From Thiosulfativibrio zosterae (GTDB lineage Bacteria; Pseudomonadota; Gammaproteobacteria; Thiomicrospirales; Thiomicrospiraceae): 64,000 nt of DNA. Shown in pieces: positions 9,239 through 17,833 of the stretch (position 1 is the first letter of the stretch; each line of letters starts with the position of its first letter). The position numbers and the translations under genes were made by a program. The notes below the pieces were generated by a model. That model was not told the origin of the DNA. It ran no database searches and was given only the letters and a program-made list of their open reading frames with translations. The stretch covers positions 1,285,501-1,349,500 of the forward strand of contig NZ_AP021888.1 of assembly GCF_011398155.1 (NCBI RefSeq), read 5' to 3'.

Positions 9239-10519
9239 TTAAAGTTTTGCCATAACTCTATCTGCGGCGGCAATGGTGGCTTCAATATCAGCACTGGTAT
9301 GTTTTGAAGATACAAAGCCAGCTTCATAAGCTGAAGGTGCCAAATAAATCCCTTCTTGTAACATACCGTGATAAAACGCTTTGAATTGTTCCATGTCACC
9401 TTTTGCAACTTGGACAAAACGGCTGATGTTTTTCTCTGTATTGAAAAAGAAACCAAACATACCGCCCACTTGGTTGGTGGTAAAAGCAATACCATGTTTA
9501 TCAGCCGCAGCTTGCAAACCATCCACTAATTGTTTGGTTCTGGCTTCTAGGTTTTCAAAAAAACCATCTGCTTGAATCAATTCTAAGGTTTTTAAGCCCG
9601 CTGCCATAGCGATTGGATTACCCGACAAAGTACCTGCTTGGTAGATTGGACCTAAAGGCGCGATGCGTTCCATAATGGCGCGTTTACCCCCAAAAGCACC
9701 CACGGGCATTCCGCCGCCGATGACTTTACCAAAAGTGGTGATATCGGGAATCACATTAAAACGACCCTGCGCACCTTGTAATCCCACACGGAAACCGCAC
9801 ATCACTTCATCAAAAATCAATACTGTTCCATACTGATCGCAGACTTCACGCAAAGTTTCTAAAAATCCAGCTTCAGGGGGGATGCAGTTCATATTGCCCG
9901 CGACTGGCTCAACGATAATACAGGCAACTTCAGAACCAATTTCTGCAAACACTTGTTTGACTTGCTCGGCATCATTGTGCGTTAAAGTGATGGTGAGTTC
10001 AGCTAAAGCAGCGGGTACGCCGGGTGAAGAGGGTTCGCCCAAGGTCAACATGCCAGAGCCTGCTTTAACCAATAAAGAGTCCGAATGACCGTGGTAACAG
10101 CCTTCAAACTTAACGATTTTGTCGCGACCTGTGTAACCACGCGCTAACCGAATCGCTGTCATGGTGGCTTCTGTGCCTGAGCTCACCATGCGAACCATAT
10201 CCATAGACGGAATCAGTTCACACACTTTATCCGCCATGGTCGTTTCGATTTCGGTTGGCGCACCAAACGACAAACCATCAACGGCTTTTTTCTGAACCGC
10301 TTCAATCACTTCTGGGTGAGCATGGCCTAAAATGGCAGGCCCCCAAGAGCCCACATAATCAATATATTGTTTGTCATCCGCATCAATTAAATAAGCGCCT
10401 TTGGCCGCTTTAAAAAATACGGGATCTCCCCCAACGCCTCTAAAGGCACGCACTGGCGAGTTAACACCACCAGGAATATGCTTTTGAGCCGCGATAAAAA
10501 GATCATGAGATTTTGACAT
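9239..10519 (-). CDS. hemL: Glutamate-1-semialdehyde 2,1-aminomutase
   Basis: 426 residues, the usual length. [26 protein letters not shown] is the family N-terminus. The PLP lysine is in [18 protein letters not shown], and [10 protein letters not shown] carries the PLP-ring aspartate. The enzyme converts glutamate-1-semialdehyde to 5-aminolevulinate in the C5 tetrapyrrole pathway. The short downstream distance (36 bp from the rhodanese gene start region) would allow cotranscription with the upstream rhodanese/TlpA pair. Confidence 0.97.
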   Translation of the reverse strand: MSKSHDLFIAAQKHIPGGVNSPVRAFRGVGGDPVFFKAAKGAYLIDADDKQYIDYVGSWGPAILGHAHPEVIEAVQKKAVDGLSFGAPTEIETTMADKVCELIPSMDMVRMVSSGTEATMTAIRLARGYTGRDKIVKFEGCYHGHSDSLLVKAGSGMLTLGEPSSPGVPAALAELTITLTHNDAEQVKQVFAEIGSEVACIIVEPVAGNMNCIPPEAGFLETLREVCDQYGTVLIFDEVMCGFRVGLQGAQGRFNVIPDITTFGKVIGGGMPVGAFGGKRAIMERIAPLGPIYQAGTLSGNPIAMAAGLKTLELIQADGFFENLEARTKQLVDGLQAAADKHGIAFTTNQVGGMFGFFFNTEKNISRFVQVAKGDMEQFKAFYHGMLQEGIYLAPSAYEAGFVSSKHTSADIEATIAAADRVMAKL

Positions 10520-10555
10520 GGAAATTCCTTTAAAAATAAATAGGGAGAGGGGATT

Positions 10556-10996
10556 TTAATTTTGTTTTGATTTTAACCAATCTAAGTAGCCGCCAAACAT
10601 TACCCGCGCATTTTCATAGCCGAGTAGGCGTAAAGCCATATGTGCTTTAGATGACAAGATACCTGTATCGCAATAGAGGATGATCATCTTGTCTTTTGGT
10701 AATTCATCTAAGTGATTAAGAATGTCACGCCACTCAATATGAATGGCATTAGGAATGTGACTGACAGCATAATCTTGAGATTTGCGCGTATCAATGATTA
10801 GGGCTTGGTGTTGCATTTCATTCACTAAAGCAGGGGTTAAAACACCATCGCCAAAACTCGCAAACTCAAAATAACCCTGTAAGTTATCCAAAACTTCAGG
10901 ATTGGGTTCGTCCGAAATGGCAAGTGGAGCATTCATCAACAGAGAACTGCCCAGAATCAGTGGTAAAAATTTTTGGATGCTTAGATTGGGTTTCAT
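10556..10996 (-). CDS. Exported single-domain rhodanese-like protein
   Basis: 146 residues: N-terminal signal peptide (hydrophobic to about 27), then one rhodanese domain. The domain has ALIIDTRKSQDYAVSHIPNAIHI (CH2A region) and the active-site loop with Cys109 in ILYCDTG. A role in periplasmic sulfur transfer is plausible in a sulfur oxidiser, but the substrate is unknown. Its start overlaps the upstream thioredoxin-fold gene by 4 bp (ATGA), so the two are coupled. Confidence 0.85.
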   Translation of the reverse strand: MKPNLSIQKFLPLILGSSLLMNAPLAISDEPNPEVLDNLQGYFEFASFGDGVLTPALVNEMQHQALIIDTRKSQDYAVSHIPNAIHIEWRDILNHLDELPKDKMIILYCDTGILSSKAHMALRLLGYENARVMFGGYLDWLKSKQN

Positions 10997-11499
10997 AATT
11001 TTGGACTCATCTGTTTAATGCGTTCTTCAACCTGAGCAAAATCAATGTCGCCAATTTTTTGGTAAACAATTTTGCCATTGGGGGCAATCAAAAAGCTGGT
11101 AGGTGTCAATAGGATGTCACCAAAATCTTTGGCGATTTTTCCATCAGAGTCCATGACAAAAACAAAAGGGTAATTATTAGCGGCAATAAATTTTTCAACC
11201 TGTTCTTTGGGATCATAGTCCATAGAAACGGCCACTAATTCAAAACGGTCGCCCAATTCTTTTTTCATGGCGGCAAGGTGTGGCATTTCTGCAACACAAC
11301 CTGGGCATGAGGTTGCCCAAAAATTAACCAATACGGGCTTTAGGGGTTTGCTCAAATCAATTTGCTGTTCTTGAACAGTGACTTTGATATTAGGTGCTTG
11401 CCCTAAACCGTCACTGAAAACGGTTAGGTAAAGCAGTGTGCCCAATAGTAAAGCTACAAGCAAACCAAAAATTTTGCTGCCAATATTTTGCATAACCAA
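10993..11499 (-). CDS. Membrane-anchored TlpA/ResA-like thiol-disulfide oxidoreductase
   Basis: 168 residues. One N-terminal TM anchor (about 8-28) precedes a periplasmic thioredoxin fold with the active site Cys65-Pro-Gly-Cys68 in NFWATSCPGCVAEMPHL and a cis-Pro loop (LLTPTSFLI). Such proteins reduce disulfides in periplasmic clients, often in cytochrome c maturation. The overlap with a periplasmic rhodanese suggests the pair handles a thiol or persulfide together. The family is firm; the partner role is inferred. Confidence 0.88.
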   Translation of the reverse strand: MVMQNIGSKIFGLLVALLLGTLLYLTVFSDGLGQAPNIKVTVQEQQIDLSKPLKPVLVNFWATSCPGCVAEMPHLAAMKKELGDRFELVAVSMDYDPKEQVEKFIAANNYPFVFVMDSDGKIAKDFGDILLTPTSFLIAPNGKIVYQKIGDIDFAQVEERIKQMSPKL

Positions 11500-11538
11500 A
11501 CTCCTAGAGTGAAATCAGTTTTTGAAAACCTGAGAAAA

Positions 11539-11562
11539 AAAACGGGCCGTAAAGCCCGTTTT
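11539..11562 (-). terminator. Intrinsic terminator of rpiA
   Basis: AAAACGGGC / GCCCGTTTT, 9-bp stem with a 6-nt loop, 18 bp beyond the rpiA stop on the minus strand and followed by an extended T run in that direction. Confidence 0.85.
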
Positions 11563-11579
11563 GTTGGCGAATAAAGCCA

Positions 11580-12242
11580 TTAGGCTTCTACTTTTTCAAC
11601 GCCAGTTGGGGTGCCATATAAAATAACATCCGCTTTACGAGCGGCAAATAAGCCATTAGTGACCACACCAACAATGCCGTTTAACTCGTTTTCTAAAGCA
11701 ACGGGATCGGTAATCTGCAAACCGTGTACATCCAAAATAACATTGCCATTGTCTGTAGTGAAACCATCACGCAAAACGGGTTCGCCGCCAAAGCGTTTTA
11801 CAATTTCACGCGCCACATAACTTCTTGCCATAGGGATAACTTCAATTGGTAAGGGGAATTTACCCAATACGCCGACTTTTTTAGATTCATCTGCAATACA
11901 CACAAATTTTTTGGCTACGGCTAAAACAATTTTTTCACGAGTTAAAGCACCACCGCCGCCTTTGACCAAATGGCAGCCTGCATCAGCTTCATCTGCGCCA
12001 TCAATGTAGACAGAAATTTCTGCAACCGAATTTAAATCAAGCACTGGAATACCATGGCCTTTTAGACGAGCTGCAGAGGCTTCTGAAGAAGCTACTGTGC
12101 CTTCGATGGTATGTTTAATTTTAGCCAATTCGTCAATAAAAAAGTTGGCGGTTGAGCCAGTTCCAACCCCAATAATGGTTTCTGGAACAACATAATCGAT
12201 AGCGGCTTTAGCAACGGCTTGTTTTAATTCATCTTGAGTCAT
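11580..12242 (-). CDS. rpiA: Ribose-5-phosphate isomerase A
   Basis: 220 residues, full length. Motifs are [23 protein letters not shown] with the catalytic Asp, and [12 protein letters not shown]. It interconverts ribose-5-P and ribulose-5-P in the pentose phosphate pathway, and in an autotroph also in the Calvin cycle. It is monocistronic, with a strong terminator behind it. Confidence 0.97.
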   Translation of the reverse strand: MTQDELKQAVAKAAIDYVVPETIIGVGTGSTANFFIDELAKIKHTIEGTVASSEASAARLKGHGIPVLDLNSVAEISVYIDGADEADAGCHLVKGGGGALTREKIVLAVAKKFVCIADESKKVGVLGKFPLPIEVIPMARSYVAREIVKRFGGEPVLRDGFTTDNGNVILDVHGLQITDPVALENELNGIVGVVTNGLFAARKADVILYGTPTGVEKVEA

Positions 12243-12339
12243 GGTTTCTATCCTAGGTTTGGTTTATTTTCGAGTCATATTATTTTAAGCATTTTCGACC
12301 AAAAGTATAGTCAAAGCATAAATGGATGTGAAAACGCTT

Positions 12340-12813
12340 TTACTGACTGTGACTGCCGCCGGGTGTGTTGTAAATAACCGGTGGTGGTTGAACTGCAGGC
12401 ACTTCATGAACCAATTGCGGGGGTAACTCGCCTTCTTTACGGTCTAAAATGTCCATAATCAGTCCAGATTGAGAAACATAATATTTATCTGGGTAGACAT
12501 GAACAACTTTATAGGTCAAAGGGCGGAGTTGACGCGCTTGTTCTGCTAAAGGTTTACCTTTAATCATATAAAGACCACAGGTTGAGGAGCCTTTGTAAAC
12601 TTCTCCTTTAGGCATACCTTCTTGGTCTTTAAAACTGATCATGCCGCGTCGGTCAATTTCGGTTTTTAAAACTTCTTTACGCTCTGCGTTAGCCGAGTTG
12701 TATTCCAAACATAAGTCAATCGTTCTAGAAACGGTTAAGTCTTCGGCTGCAAAAACGGAGCTATTTGCCATTAAAAGACAGCTTAGGGTAAGTGTTTTGA
12801 TAGGTGTGCGCAT
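12340..12813 (-). CDS. Periplasmic hypothetical protein
   Basis: 157 residues. A signal peptide is cleaved around SSVFA-AEDL. The mature part has two cysteines about 40 residues apart (DLCLEYNS and SSTCGLYMI), perhaps a disulfide, and a Pro-rich tail (VQPPPVIYNTPGG). I do not recognise a family. It stands alone between rpiA and the copper chaperone gene. Confidence 0.6.
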   Translation of the reverse strand: MRTPIKTLTLSCLLMANSSVFAAEDLTVSRTIDLCLEYNSANAERKEVLKTEIDRRGMISFKDQEGMPKGEVYKGSSTCGLYMIKGKPLAEQARQLRPLTYKVVHVYPDKYYVSQSGLIMDILDRKEGELPPQLVHEVPAVQPPPVIYNTPGGSHSQ

Positions 12814-12907
12814 TGGGCTTCCTTGCTAATTTAATCAGCATGTATTTTATCCAATAACGAAGGACAGTGCATTGAAGGAGTGTGAATGGGTTTTGCTTGA
12901 ATAAAAA

Positions 12908-12938
12908 AAACGAGCGCTCTTTTAAGAAACGCTCGTTT
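12908..12938 (-). terminator. Terminator downstream of the PCu(A)C gene
   Basis: AAACGAGCG / CGCTCGTTT with a 13-nt loop, about 27 bp after the stop of the minus-strand copper chaperone gene. The A run at 12902-12910 becomes a T run on the minus strand. Confidence 0.8.
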
Positions 12939-12964
12939 GTTTGAGAGGGATTACAAAATATAAA

Positions 12965-13444
12965 TTAGTGTTGCATGTGCATTTTCATGCCGCCCATGCC
13001 CATTAAAGATTTCACTGGCATTTCAACTGTTTTTTGGCTGCCATCTTCAAAGGTTAGGTCAACTTTAACCTGGTCACCAGCTTTAATGCCTTGGTTGAGG
13101 TTAATCAGCATGATGTGTAAACCACCCGGTTGCAAAGCGGTTTCACCATGCGCAGGAATAACAATGTTTGGAATTTGACGCATTTTCATCACGCCATTGT
13201 CGTGAGTGTGTTCGTGTAGTTCTACTTTTTTAGCCACAGTAGAGTTAGCGCTGACCAATTTAATGTCTTGGTCGCTGTTGTTTTTAAGCGTCATAAAGCT
13301 GGCAGAAGCCATAGCGGTTGGTGGCACTTCACGAGCGAAGGGGTTTTCAATCAAAATGTTTGCGGCTTCATTGGCCATCGCTGAAAAACTGCTGACTGAG
13401 GTTAAGCCAATAAGCGCCATTTTTAAAAGAGTTTTGTTGAGCAT
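12965..13444 (-). CDS. Periplasmic copper chaperone PCu(A)C
   Basis: 159 residues: signal peptide (cleaved near SAMA-NEAA), then the PCu(A)C fold. The copper ligands follow the H-M-H-M pattern: ELHEHTHDNGVMKMRQ and GGLHIMLINL. A C-terminal GMGGMKMHMQH tail is rich in Met and His and may bind more copper. It delivers Cu(I) to the CuA site of cytochrome oxidase, working with SCO. The sco gene is the adjacent upstream gene (17-bp gap), so the two form an operon for oxidase metallation. Confidence 0.92.
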   Translation of the reverse strand: MLNKTLLKMALIGLTSVSSFSAMANEAANILIENPFAREVPPTAMASASFMTLKNNSDQDIKLVSANSTVAKKVELHEHTHDNGVMKMRQIPNIVIPAHGETALQPGGLHIMLINLNQGIKAGDQVKVDLTFEDGSQKTVEMPVKSLMGMGGMKMHMQH

Positions 13445-13461
13445 TTTAAGAGTTTCCTTTT

Positions 13462-14067
13462 TTATTTAAGGTTTTGTTGGATGGTTTTAATAAAATCGTC
13501 TGGAGCCGTTGCATGCGGTAATTGCGTTACTAGGTTGCCGTTTTGGTCAATCACATAAGTAAAGGCTGAGTGATCGACAGCGTAATATTCATCTTGTGGA
13601 TTTTTTTGGTGTGACAAATATACCACCCCGTAGTTTCTGGCAATTTGAGTAATGTTTTCAGGTTTGCCGGTTAAGCCTATGGCGTTCATTTCAAAATAAC
13701 CGGTGTATTGTTTTAGGCGTTCAGGCGTATCACGAACGGGGTCTACCGACACAAATAAGATTTGAACCTTGGCCTTCTGTTCAGGCGTTAAGCGCTGATA
13801 GGCAACAGATAAGTTGCCCAAATTGGTCGGGCAAATATCTGGGCAAAAGGTATAGCCAAAGTACAATAAAACCAATTTGCCTTTAAAGTCACTGAGCGAT
13901 TGTGTGCCTTGCACACTCATCAATGAAAAATCGCCACCCTGAGGTCGGTCATTCGAAATTAAATTTGCGGTGCGTTCTTCAGAATTCTGAGTTATGGCTG
14001 GCCAAATAATAATGCCCAAGCCAATTAAAATGCCGGCAAGGATAATACCGAGAATAGATTTGTTCAT
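13462..14067 (-). CDS. SCO1/SenC family copper-transfer protein
   Basis: 201 residues: N-terminal TM anchor (about 5-24) and a thioredoxin-like periplasmic domain. The copper motif CxxxC is at Cys75 and Cys79 (FGYTFCPDICPTN), with the third ligand His166 in YAVDHSAFTYVID. It acts with PCu(A)C in CuA assembly of a terminal oxidase and is the first gene of that two-gene operon. Confidence 0.93.
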   Translation of the reverse strand: MNKSILGIILAGILIGLGIIIWPAITQNSEERTANLISNDRPQGGDFSLMSVQGTQSLSDFKGKLVLLYFGYTFCPDICPTNLGNLSVAYQRLTPEQKAKVQILFVSVDPVRDTPERLKQYTGYFEMNAIGLTGKPENITQIARNYGVVYLSHQKNPQDEYYAVDHSAFTYVIDQNGNLVTQLPHATAPDDFIKTIQQNLK

Positions 14068-14396
14068 GTAAGGTCCTAAGGTTTATCAACCCAAAAGGGA
14101 ATCATTAATCTAAATTATTGTTTTGAATAAAGTTGCGATATGGCAAGATTTTATCAGAACATCCTAGGTTGAGATGAACCTAGTAAAGGCAAAAAACTGC
14201 TTGTTGATTCAAAAATTGGATTTTAAATGATTTTAGAGGTTTGCAAATTTTAAACTCTTAAGAAATTGGGTTAACTTATGAGAAATACTGTCAAAACCTT
14301 GAAGTGTGGGTGCTTAAATGATTCATATCAATTTTTAAAGCCGGCCGATGGGGTTTGTTATAATCATTCGATTAAACTTAAATGAAAGGATTGTGC
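14068..14396. other. Intergenic region between sco and ilvA
   Basis: About 330 bp of AT-rich DNA between divergent genes. Seen: an inverted repeat CTAGGTT / AACCTAG at 14164-14183 without a T run, and the ilvA promoter near the right end. No gene could be supported here. Confidence 0.6.
14356..14364 (+). promoter_or_regulatory. Extended -10 promoter of ilvA
   Basis: TGTTATAAT (TG-N-TATAAT) with a consensus hexamer at 14359-14364, 33 bp before the ilvA ATG. No good -35 was seen, as is usual for extended -10 promoters. Confidence 0.6.
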
Positions 14397-15920
14397 ATGC
14401 CCGTTGAAATTTTGCGTCGAGTTTTAAGTGCGCCTGTTTATGATGTGGCCATAGAGACGCCTTTAGAAAGAGCGCCGTTAATTTCTAAAAAAACCCTCAA
14501 TGATGTTTGGCTAAAAAGAGAAGATTTACAACCGGTCTTTTCCTTTAAATTACGCGGCGCCTATAACCGTATGGTGCACTTAACAGAAGAGCAACGCGCC
14601 AAAGGCGTAATTGCGGCATCGGCGGGTAATCATGCGCAGGGCGTGGCTTTATCGGCGACCAAAATGGGGGTTAAGGCCATTATTGTGATGCCACGCACCA
14701 CACCCTTAATTAAAGTGAATTCTGTGCGTAATTTGGGTGGCGAAGTGGTTTTGTTTGGTGACAGTTACGATGAAGCTTCCAAGCACGCTAAACAAATGTG
14801 TGAAGCGCAGGGTTTAACCTTTATACATCCTTATGATGATTTAGATGTTATTGCAGGGCAAGGCACCATTGCTTTAGAGATGTTACGCCAGCATAAACCG
14901 TTTGACATTATTTTTGTCTGCGTAGGCGGTGGCGGTTTAATTTCTGGCATAGCGTCAGTGATTAAACAAGTATCGCCCAGTACCAAAATTATCGGTGTTG
15001 AACCTGAAGATGCAGCTTGTATGACTGAGGCCTTAAAGGCGGATGAGCGCGTTATTTTAAAACAAGTCGGATTGTTTGCCGATGGCGTGGCAGTGGCTCA
15101 AGTGGGTGAAATTCCGTTTAGGATTGCCAAAACCTGTGTGGATGCAATGGTCACTGTAACGACCGATGAAATTTGCGCCGCCGTAAAAGATATCTTTGAA
15201 GACACCAGAGCTATTGCAGAGCCAGCCGGTGCGGTTGGTTTGGCGGGCATGAAAAAATATTTGGCAGAGAATCATTTAACCGGCTTAAGCATTGCTGTGA
15301 CACTCAGTGGTGCCAATATGAATTTTGATCGTTTGCGCCATATTTCTGAGAGAACCGAAATCGGTGAAAAACGCGAAGCCGTTTTTGCGGTGACTATTGA
15401 TGAAAAGCCGGGTAGCTTTAAGCGATTTTGTGAATTATTAGGGGATAGACGCGCCATTACGGAATTTAATTATCGTTATGCAGACAGTCAAAAAGCCATC
15501 GTATTTGTCGGTGTGAGAACAGAGGGTGGTACATCTGAAAAAGAAGCCTTAATTAAAGAGTTGCGGGGTTGTGGTTATGCCATTGAAGACATGAGCGACA
15601 ACGAAATGGCTAAACTGCATTTGCGTTATATGGTGGGTGGTCATGCAAAAGGCATTGAAAACGAAACGCTGTATCGTTTTGAGTTTCCGGAAAGACCGGG
15701 CGCTTTGTTGCAGTTTTTAATTCAAATGAGCGAAGAGTGGAATATCAGCTTGTTTCATTATCGCAACCACGGTGCTGCTTTTGGGCGTGTATTGGTTGGT
15801 GTGCAAGTGCCTAAAGAGCAACATTCGCAATTTGAATGTTATCTCGAAAACTTGGGTTATCCTTATGTCTGCGAGCAAGATAATCCAGGCTATCAACTCT
15901 TTTTAAGACCGATTGCTTAA
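14397..15920 (+). CDS. ilvA: Threonine deaminase (biosynthetic)
   Basis: 507 residues from the ATG at 14397. An earlier in-frame ATG (14382) lies before the AAAGGA ribosome-binding site at 14385-14390, so the later start is preferred. The PLP lysine is in FSFKLRGAYNRM, with ASAGNHAQGVA and GGGGLISG for phosphate binding. Two C-terminal ACT-like regulatory domains (about 330-507) point to the isoleucine-inhibited enzyme. It makes 2-oxobutanoate from threonine. Confidence 0.96.
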   Translation: MPVEILRRVLSAPVYDVAIETPLERAPLISKKTLNDVWLKREDLQPVFSFKLRGAYNRMVHLTEEQRAKGVIAASAGNHAQGVALSATKMGVKAIIVMPRTTPLIKVNSVRNLGGEVVLFGDSYDEASKHAKQMCEAQGLTFIHPYDDLDVIAGQGTIALEMLRQHKPFDIIFVCVGGGGLISGIASVIKQVSPSTKIIGVEPEDAACMTEALKADERVILKQVGLFADGVAVAQVGEIPFRIAKTCVDAMVTVTTDEICAAVKDIFEDTRAIAEPAGAVGLAGMKKYLAENHLTGLSIAVTLSGANMNFDRLRHISERTEIGEKREAVFAVTIDEKPGSFKRFCELLGDRRAITEFNYRYADSQKAIVFVGVRTEGGTSEKEALIKELRGCGYAIEDMSDNEMAKLHLRYMVGGHAKGIENETLYRFEFPERPGALLQFLIQMSEEWNISLFHYRNHGAAFGRVLVGVQVPKEQHSQFECYLENLGYPYVCEQDNPGYQLFLRPIA

Positions 15921-15934
15921 GCCTTTTATCAACT

Positions 15935-15982
15935 AAAAAGCCGCTAAAAATGACCAGGCCTGGTTGTTTTTAGCGGCTTTTT
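15935..15982. terminator. ilvA/ygfA terminator with the 12-bp palindrome at its tip
   Basis: AAAAAGCCGCTAAAAA (15935-15950) pairs with TTTTTAGCGGCTTTTT (15967-15982). The 16-nt centre is TG-ACCAGGCCTGGT-TG, so the whole 48-bp element is almost one perfect inverted repeat. It separates the convergent ilvA and ygfA. Confidence 0.85.
15953..15964. repeat. Iterated palindrome ACCAGGCCTGGT, copy 2
   Basis: Exact copy located in the apical part of the ilvA/ygfA terminator hairpin. Confidence 0.95.
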
Positions 15983-16025
15983 GCGTTTTTAGTCGGTTTA
16001 ATTAGTGTGTTTTTAATCGGTTTAA

Positions 16026-16646
16026 TTAATGTGTTTTAAAATGGTAAATTTGCTGTTCGCTGATTAATGCATCTAGTGGCACATCCCAGCTTGCACTGCT
16101 GATGAAACTGACTTTTTGGCATTCATGTGCCCAACCAACCAGTTTAGGTCGAGACATCATGGCTTTATGCTGTTGGCGTTTAAAAGCAAACGCTCTATCG
16201 TAAAAACCACCCCCCATGCCAATACGATGTCCTTGCTCATCAAAGCAAGTCAAAGGCACGATAATTAAATCAAGTTGTTTGCCGTGCAGATGATGTTGCT
16301 GTTTGATGTGAGGTTCAAGCATTTTTAAATGATTTTTAAACATTTTGCTTTTCGGAAGATACTCAGCAAAGGCCATAGGGCGACCACGCAAGGTTTTTAG
16401 AACGGGCAAATAAACACGATGCTGGCTATGCCAGAGTGCTTGAATAAGAGGGTTAGTCCCTAATTCGCCATCTTGAGATAAAAAAACGGCAATTTTTTTG
16501 GGTCGTTGTAACCAAGCAGATTTCAGTAAGCGTGAGGTGGCTTGTTTGGCATGTTGAATTTGTTGGCTATGACTCAGTGAACGGCGTTGTTCACGGCACC
16601 ATTTGCGCAAAGATTTTGGATCAGAAGCGGGAGTTAAAGGATTCAT
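16026..16646 (-). CDS. ygfA: 5-formyltetrahydrofolate cyclo-ligase
   Basis: 206 residues. An N-terminal basic helix (LRKWCREQRRSLSHSQQIQH) precedes IIVPLTCFDEQGHRIGMGGGFYDR, the signature nucleotide and substrate loop of the family. It converts 5-formyl-THF to 5,10-methenyl-THF. It lies directly downstream of 6S RNA, as in E. coli, and is probably made from the 6S readthrough transcript. Confidence 0.94.
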   Translation of the reverse strand: MNPLTPASDPKSLRKWCREQRRSLSHSQQIQHAKQATSRLLKSAWLQRPKKIAVFLSQDGELGTNPLIQALWHSQHRVYLPVLKTLRGRPMAFAEYLPKSKMFKNHLKMLEPHIKQQHHLHGKQLDLIIVPLTCFDEQGHRIGMGGGFYDRAFAFKRQQHKAMMSRPKLVGWAHECQKVSFISSASWDVPLDALISEQQIYHFKTH

Positions 16647-16659
16647 AAAATTAACTCAG

Positions 16660-16829
16660 AAATGGGACATACGAGCCGGGCAAAAAACACCTTGAACCGT
16701 AAAGTTCAAGTGGCAGCCTCCACTTAAGATTTAGGTTTCTCGGACATAAGCGAGAATCTCACCATCGAAAGCTTCTGACCCCAGGGTCATAATTATCGGA
16801 ACGGGGTTTAAAACCCAACCCGTATGCTT
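16660..16829 (-). ncRNA. ssrS: 6S RNA
   Basis: The minus-strand transcript between zapA and ygfA has the conserved 6S features. The closing stem pairs CATACGGGTTGGG near the 5' end with CCCGGCTCGTATG near the 3' end. The 3' half contains GGTGAGATTCTCG, CCGAGAAACCT and the hairpin CTTGAACTTTACGGTTCAAG, as in E. coli 6S RNA. It mimics an open promoter and sequesters sigma-70 RNA polymerase in stationary phase. Synteny (zapA-ssrS-ygfA) matches. The ends are approximate: the 5' end is set about 7 nt past the -10, the 3' end after the closing stem. Confidence 0.9.
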
Positions 16830-16835
16830 GGTTTT

Positions 16836-16844
16836 ATTATAGCA
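16836..16844 (-). promoter_or_regulatory. 6S RNA promoter, extended -10
   Basis: On the minus strand TGCTATAAT, an exact extended -10 (TG-N-TATAAT), about 7 bp before the inferred 6S RNA 5' end. Confidence 0.65.
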
Positions 16845-16885
16845 CCGGCTAAAATGAAGTGTTGTGTTTTGTTGCAAACTTTTAA

Positions 16886-17152
16886 TTATTTAGCTGATTG
16901 GTCAGTAACTTGATTCAAAATGTCTTCAACTTGGCTGTCGAGTTGCAGGCAATATTGTGTTGCGTCATCTTTTAAACTTAAGTAATCATAGCAAAGATTT
17001 AATGCCACCATCAGAACCTTGCTCTCACCTTTTAAATTTTCGACTTGATCCAGTTTATCTTCTAGCAGTGTGGCGGCCTCAATCAAGCGGGCTTTATCTT
17101 CTTCTGCGCAGGGAACATGGAAGGTATGGTTCATGAGAGTCAGAGTAAGCAT
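16886..17152 (-). CDS. zapA: Cell division protein ZapA
   Basis: 88 residues from the ATG at 17152, preceded by AAAGGGA about 7 nt upstream; a longer frame to 17203 has no such support. The N-terminal beta strands (MLTLTLMNHTFHVPC) and the C-terminal helical coiled coil (LLEDKLDQVENLKGESKVLMVALNLCYDYL) are ZapA-like. It bundles FtsZ protofilaments at the Z ring. Position next to ssrS matches E. coli. Confidence 0.88.
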   Translation of the reverse strand: MLTLTLMNHTFHVPCAEEDKARLIEAATLLEDKLDQVENLKGESKVLMVALNLCYDYLSLKDDATQYCLQLDSQVEDILNQVTDQSAK

Positions 17153-17263
17153 TGGGTGTCCCTTTGATGTTTTATTTGGGTCTTTGAGCCATTTTGGTCT
17201 CATTAAAACCCGATTAGTTTATGGTATTATTCACAAATTAGTTTCAGTAAACAAGGAAAGACA

Positions 17264-17833
17264 ATGGATTTTAATCAAGTTAGTGAAGTTTTAGCACCGT
17301 TTCCAGAATTAGAGTCTGCCTCATTTGTACATGGTATGTTGGTGGGTCTAATGAGTGGTGACAGTGAAATTAAAGAAACTGTTTGGATTAAAAAACTCAT
17401 CGAAGAAGCTGATATCAAATCAGTTAAAGAGTCTTTCTTGCAAGTGTTGCATCAACTTTACCTTGAAACAGATGCGGGATTAAACGGCTCCGGTTTTGAT
17501 TTTGCACTGTGCATTCCTGACGATACTGAAGAGCTTGGATTTCGAGCCAGTATGTTGGGGCAATGGGCCGAGGGTTATCTGTATGGTATGGGGCTGTTAG
17601 GTAAATCTGACAAAGACTTGGCACGAGAAGTCATTGAGTTTTTAAGCGATCTAGGTGACATTGCTGGAATTGATGCGGCAGGTTTGAGCGAACCAGGTGA
17701 TGAAGAAGAAGCAGATTTTATGGAAATCAGCGAGTTTGTGCGCATGGGGGTGCTGATGGTCAATGAAGAATTAAACCCAACGCAGGCGGCACCCATTATG
17801 GAAGCTGAGTGTCCAACGGATACCTTGCAATAA
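17264..17833 (+). CDS. ygfB: YgfB/UPF0149 family protein
   Basis: 189 residues, acidic, UPF0149 family (FVHGMLVGLMSG; QWAEGYLYGMGLLG). It is the first gene of the operon ygfB-pepP-ubiH-ubiI, conserved in gammaproteobacteria, and is divergent from zapA. In Pseudomonas the homologue affects ampDh3 expression; its role here is unknown. The stop overlaps the pepP ATG by one base (TAATG). Confidence 0.92.
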   Translation: MDFNQVSEVLAPFPELESASFVHGMLVGLMSGDSEIKETVWIKKLIEEADIKSVKESFLQVLHQLYLETDAGLNGSGFDFALCIPDDTEELGFRASMLGQWAEGYLYGMGLLGKSDKDLAREVIEFLSDLGDIAGIDAAGLSEPGDEEEADFMEISEFVRMGVLMVNEELNPTQAAPIMEAECPTDTLQ

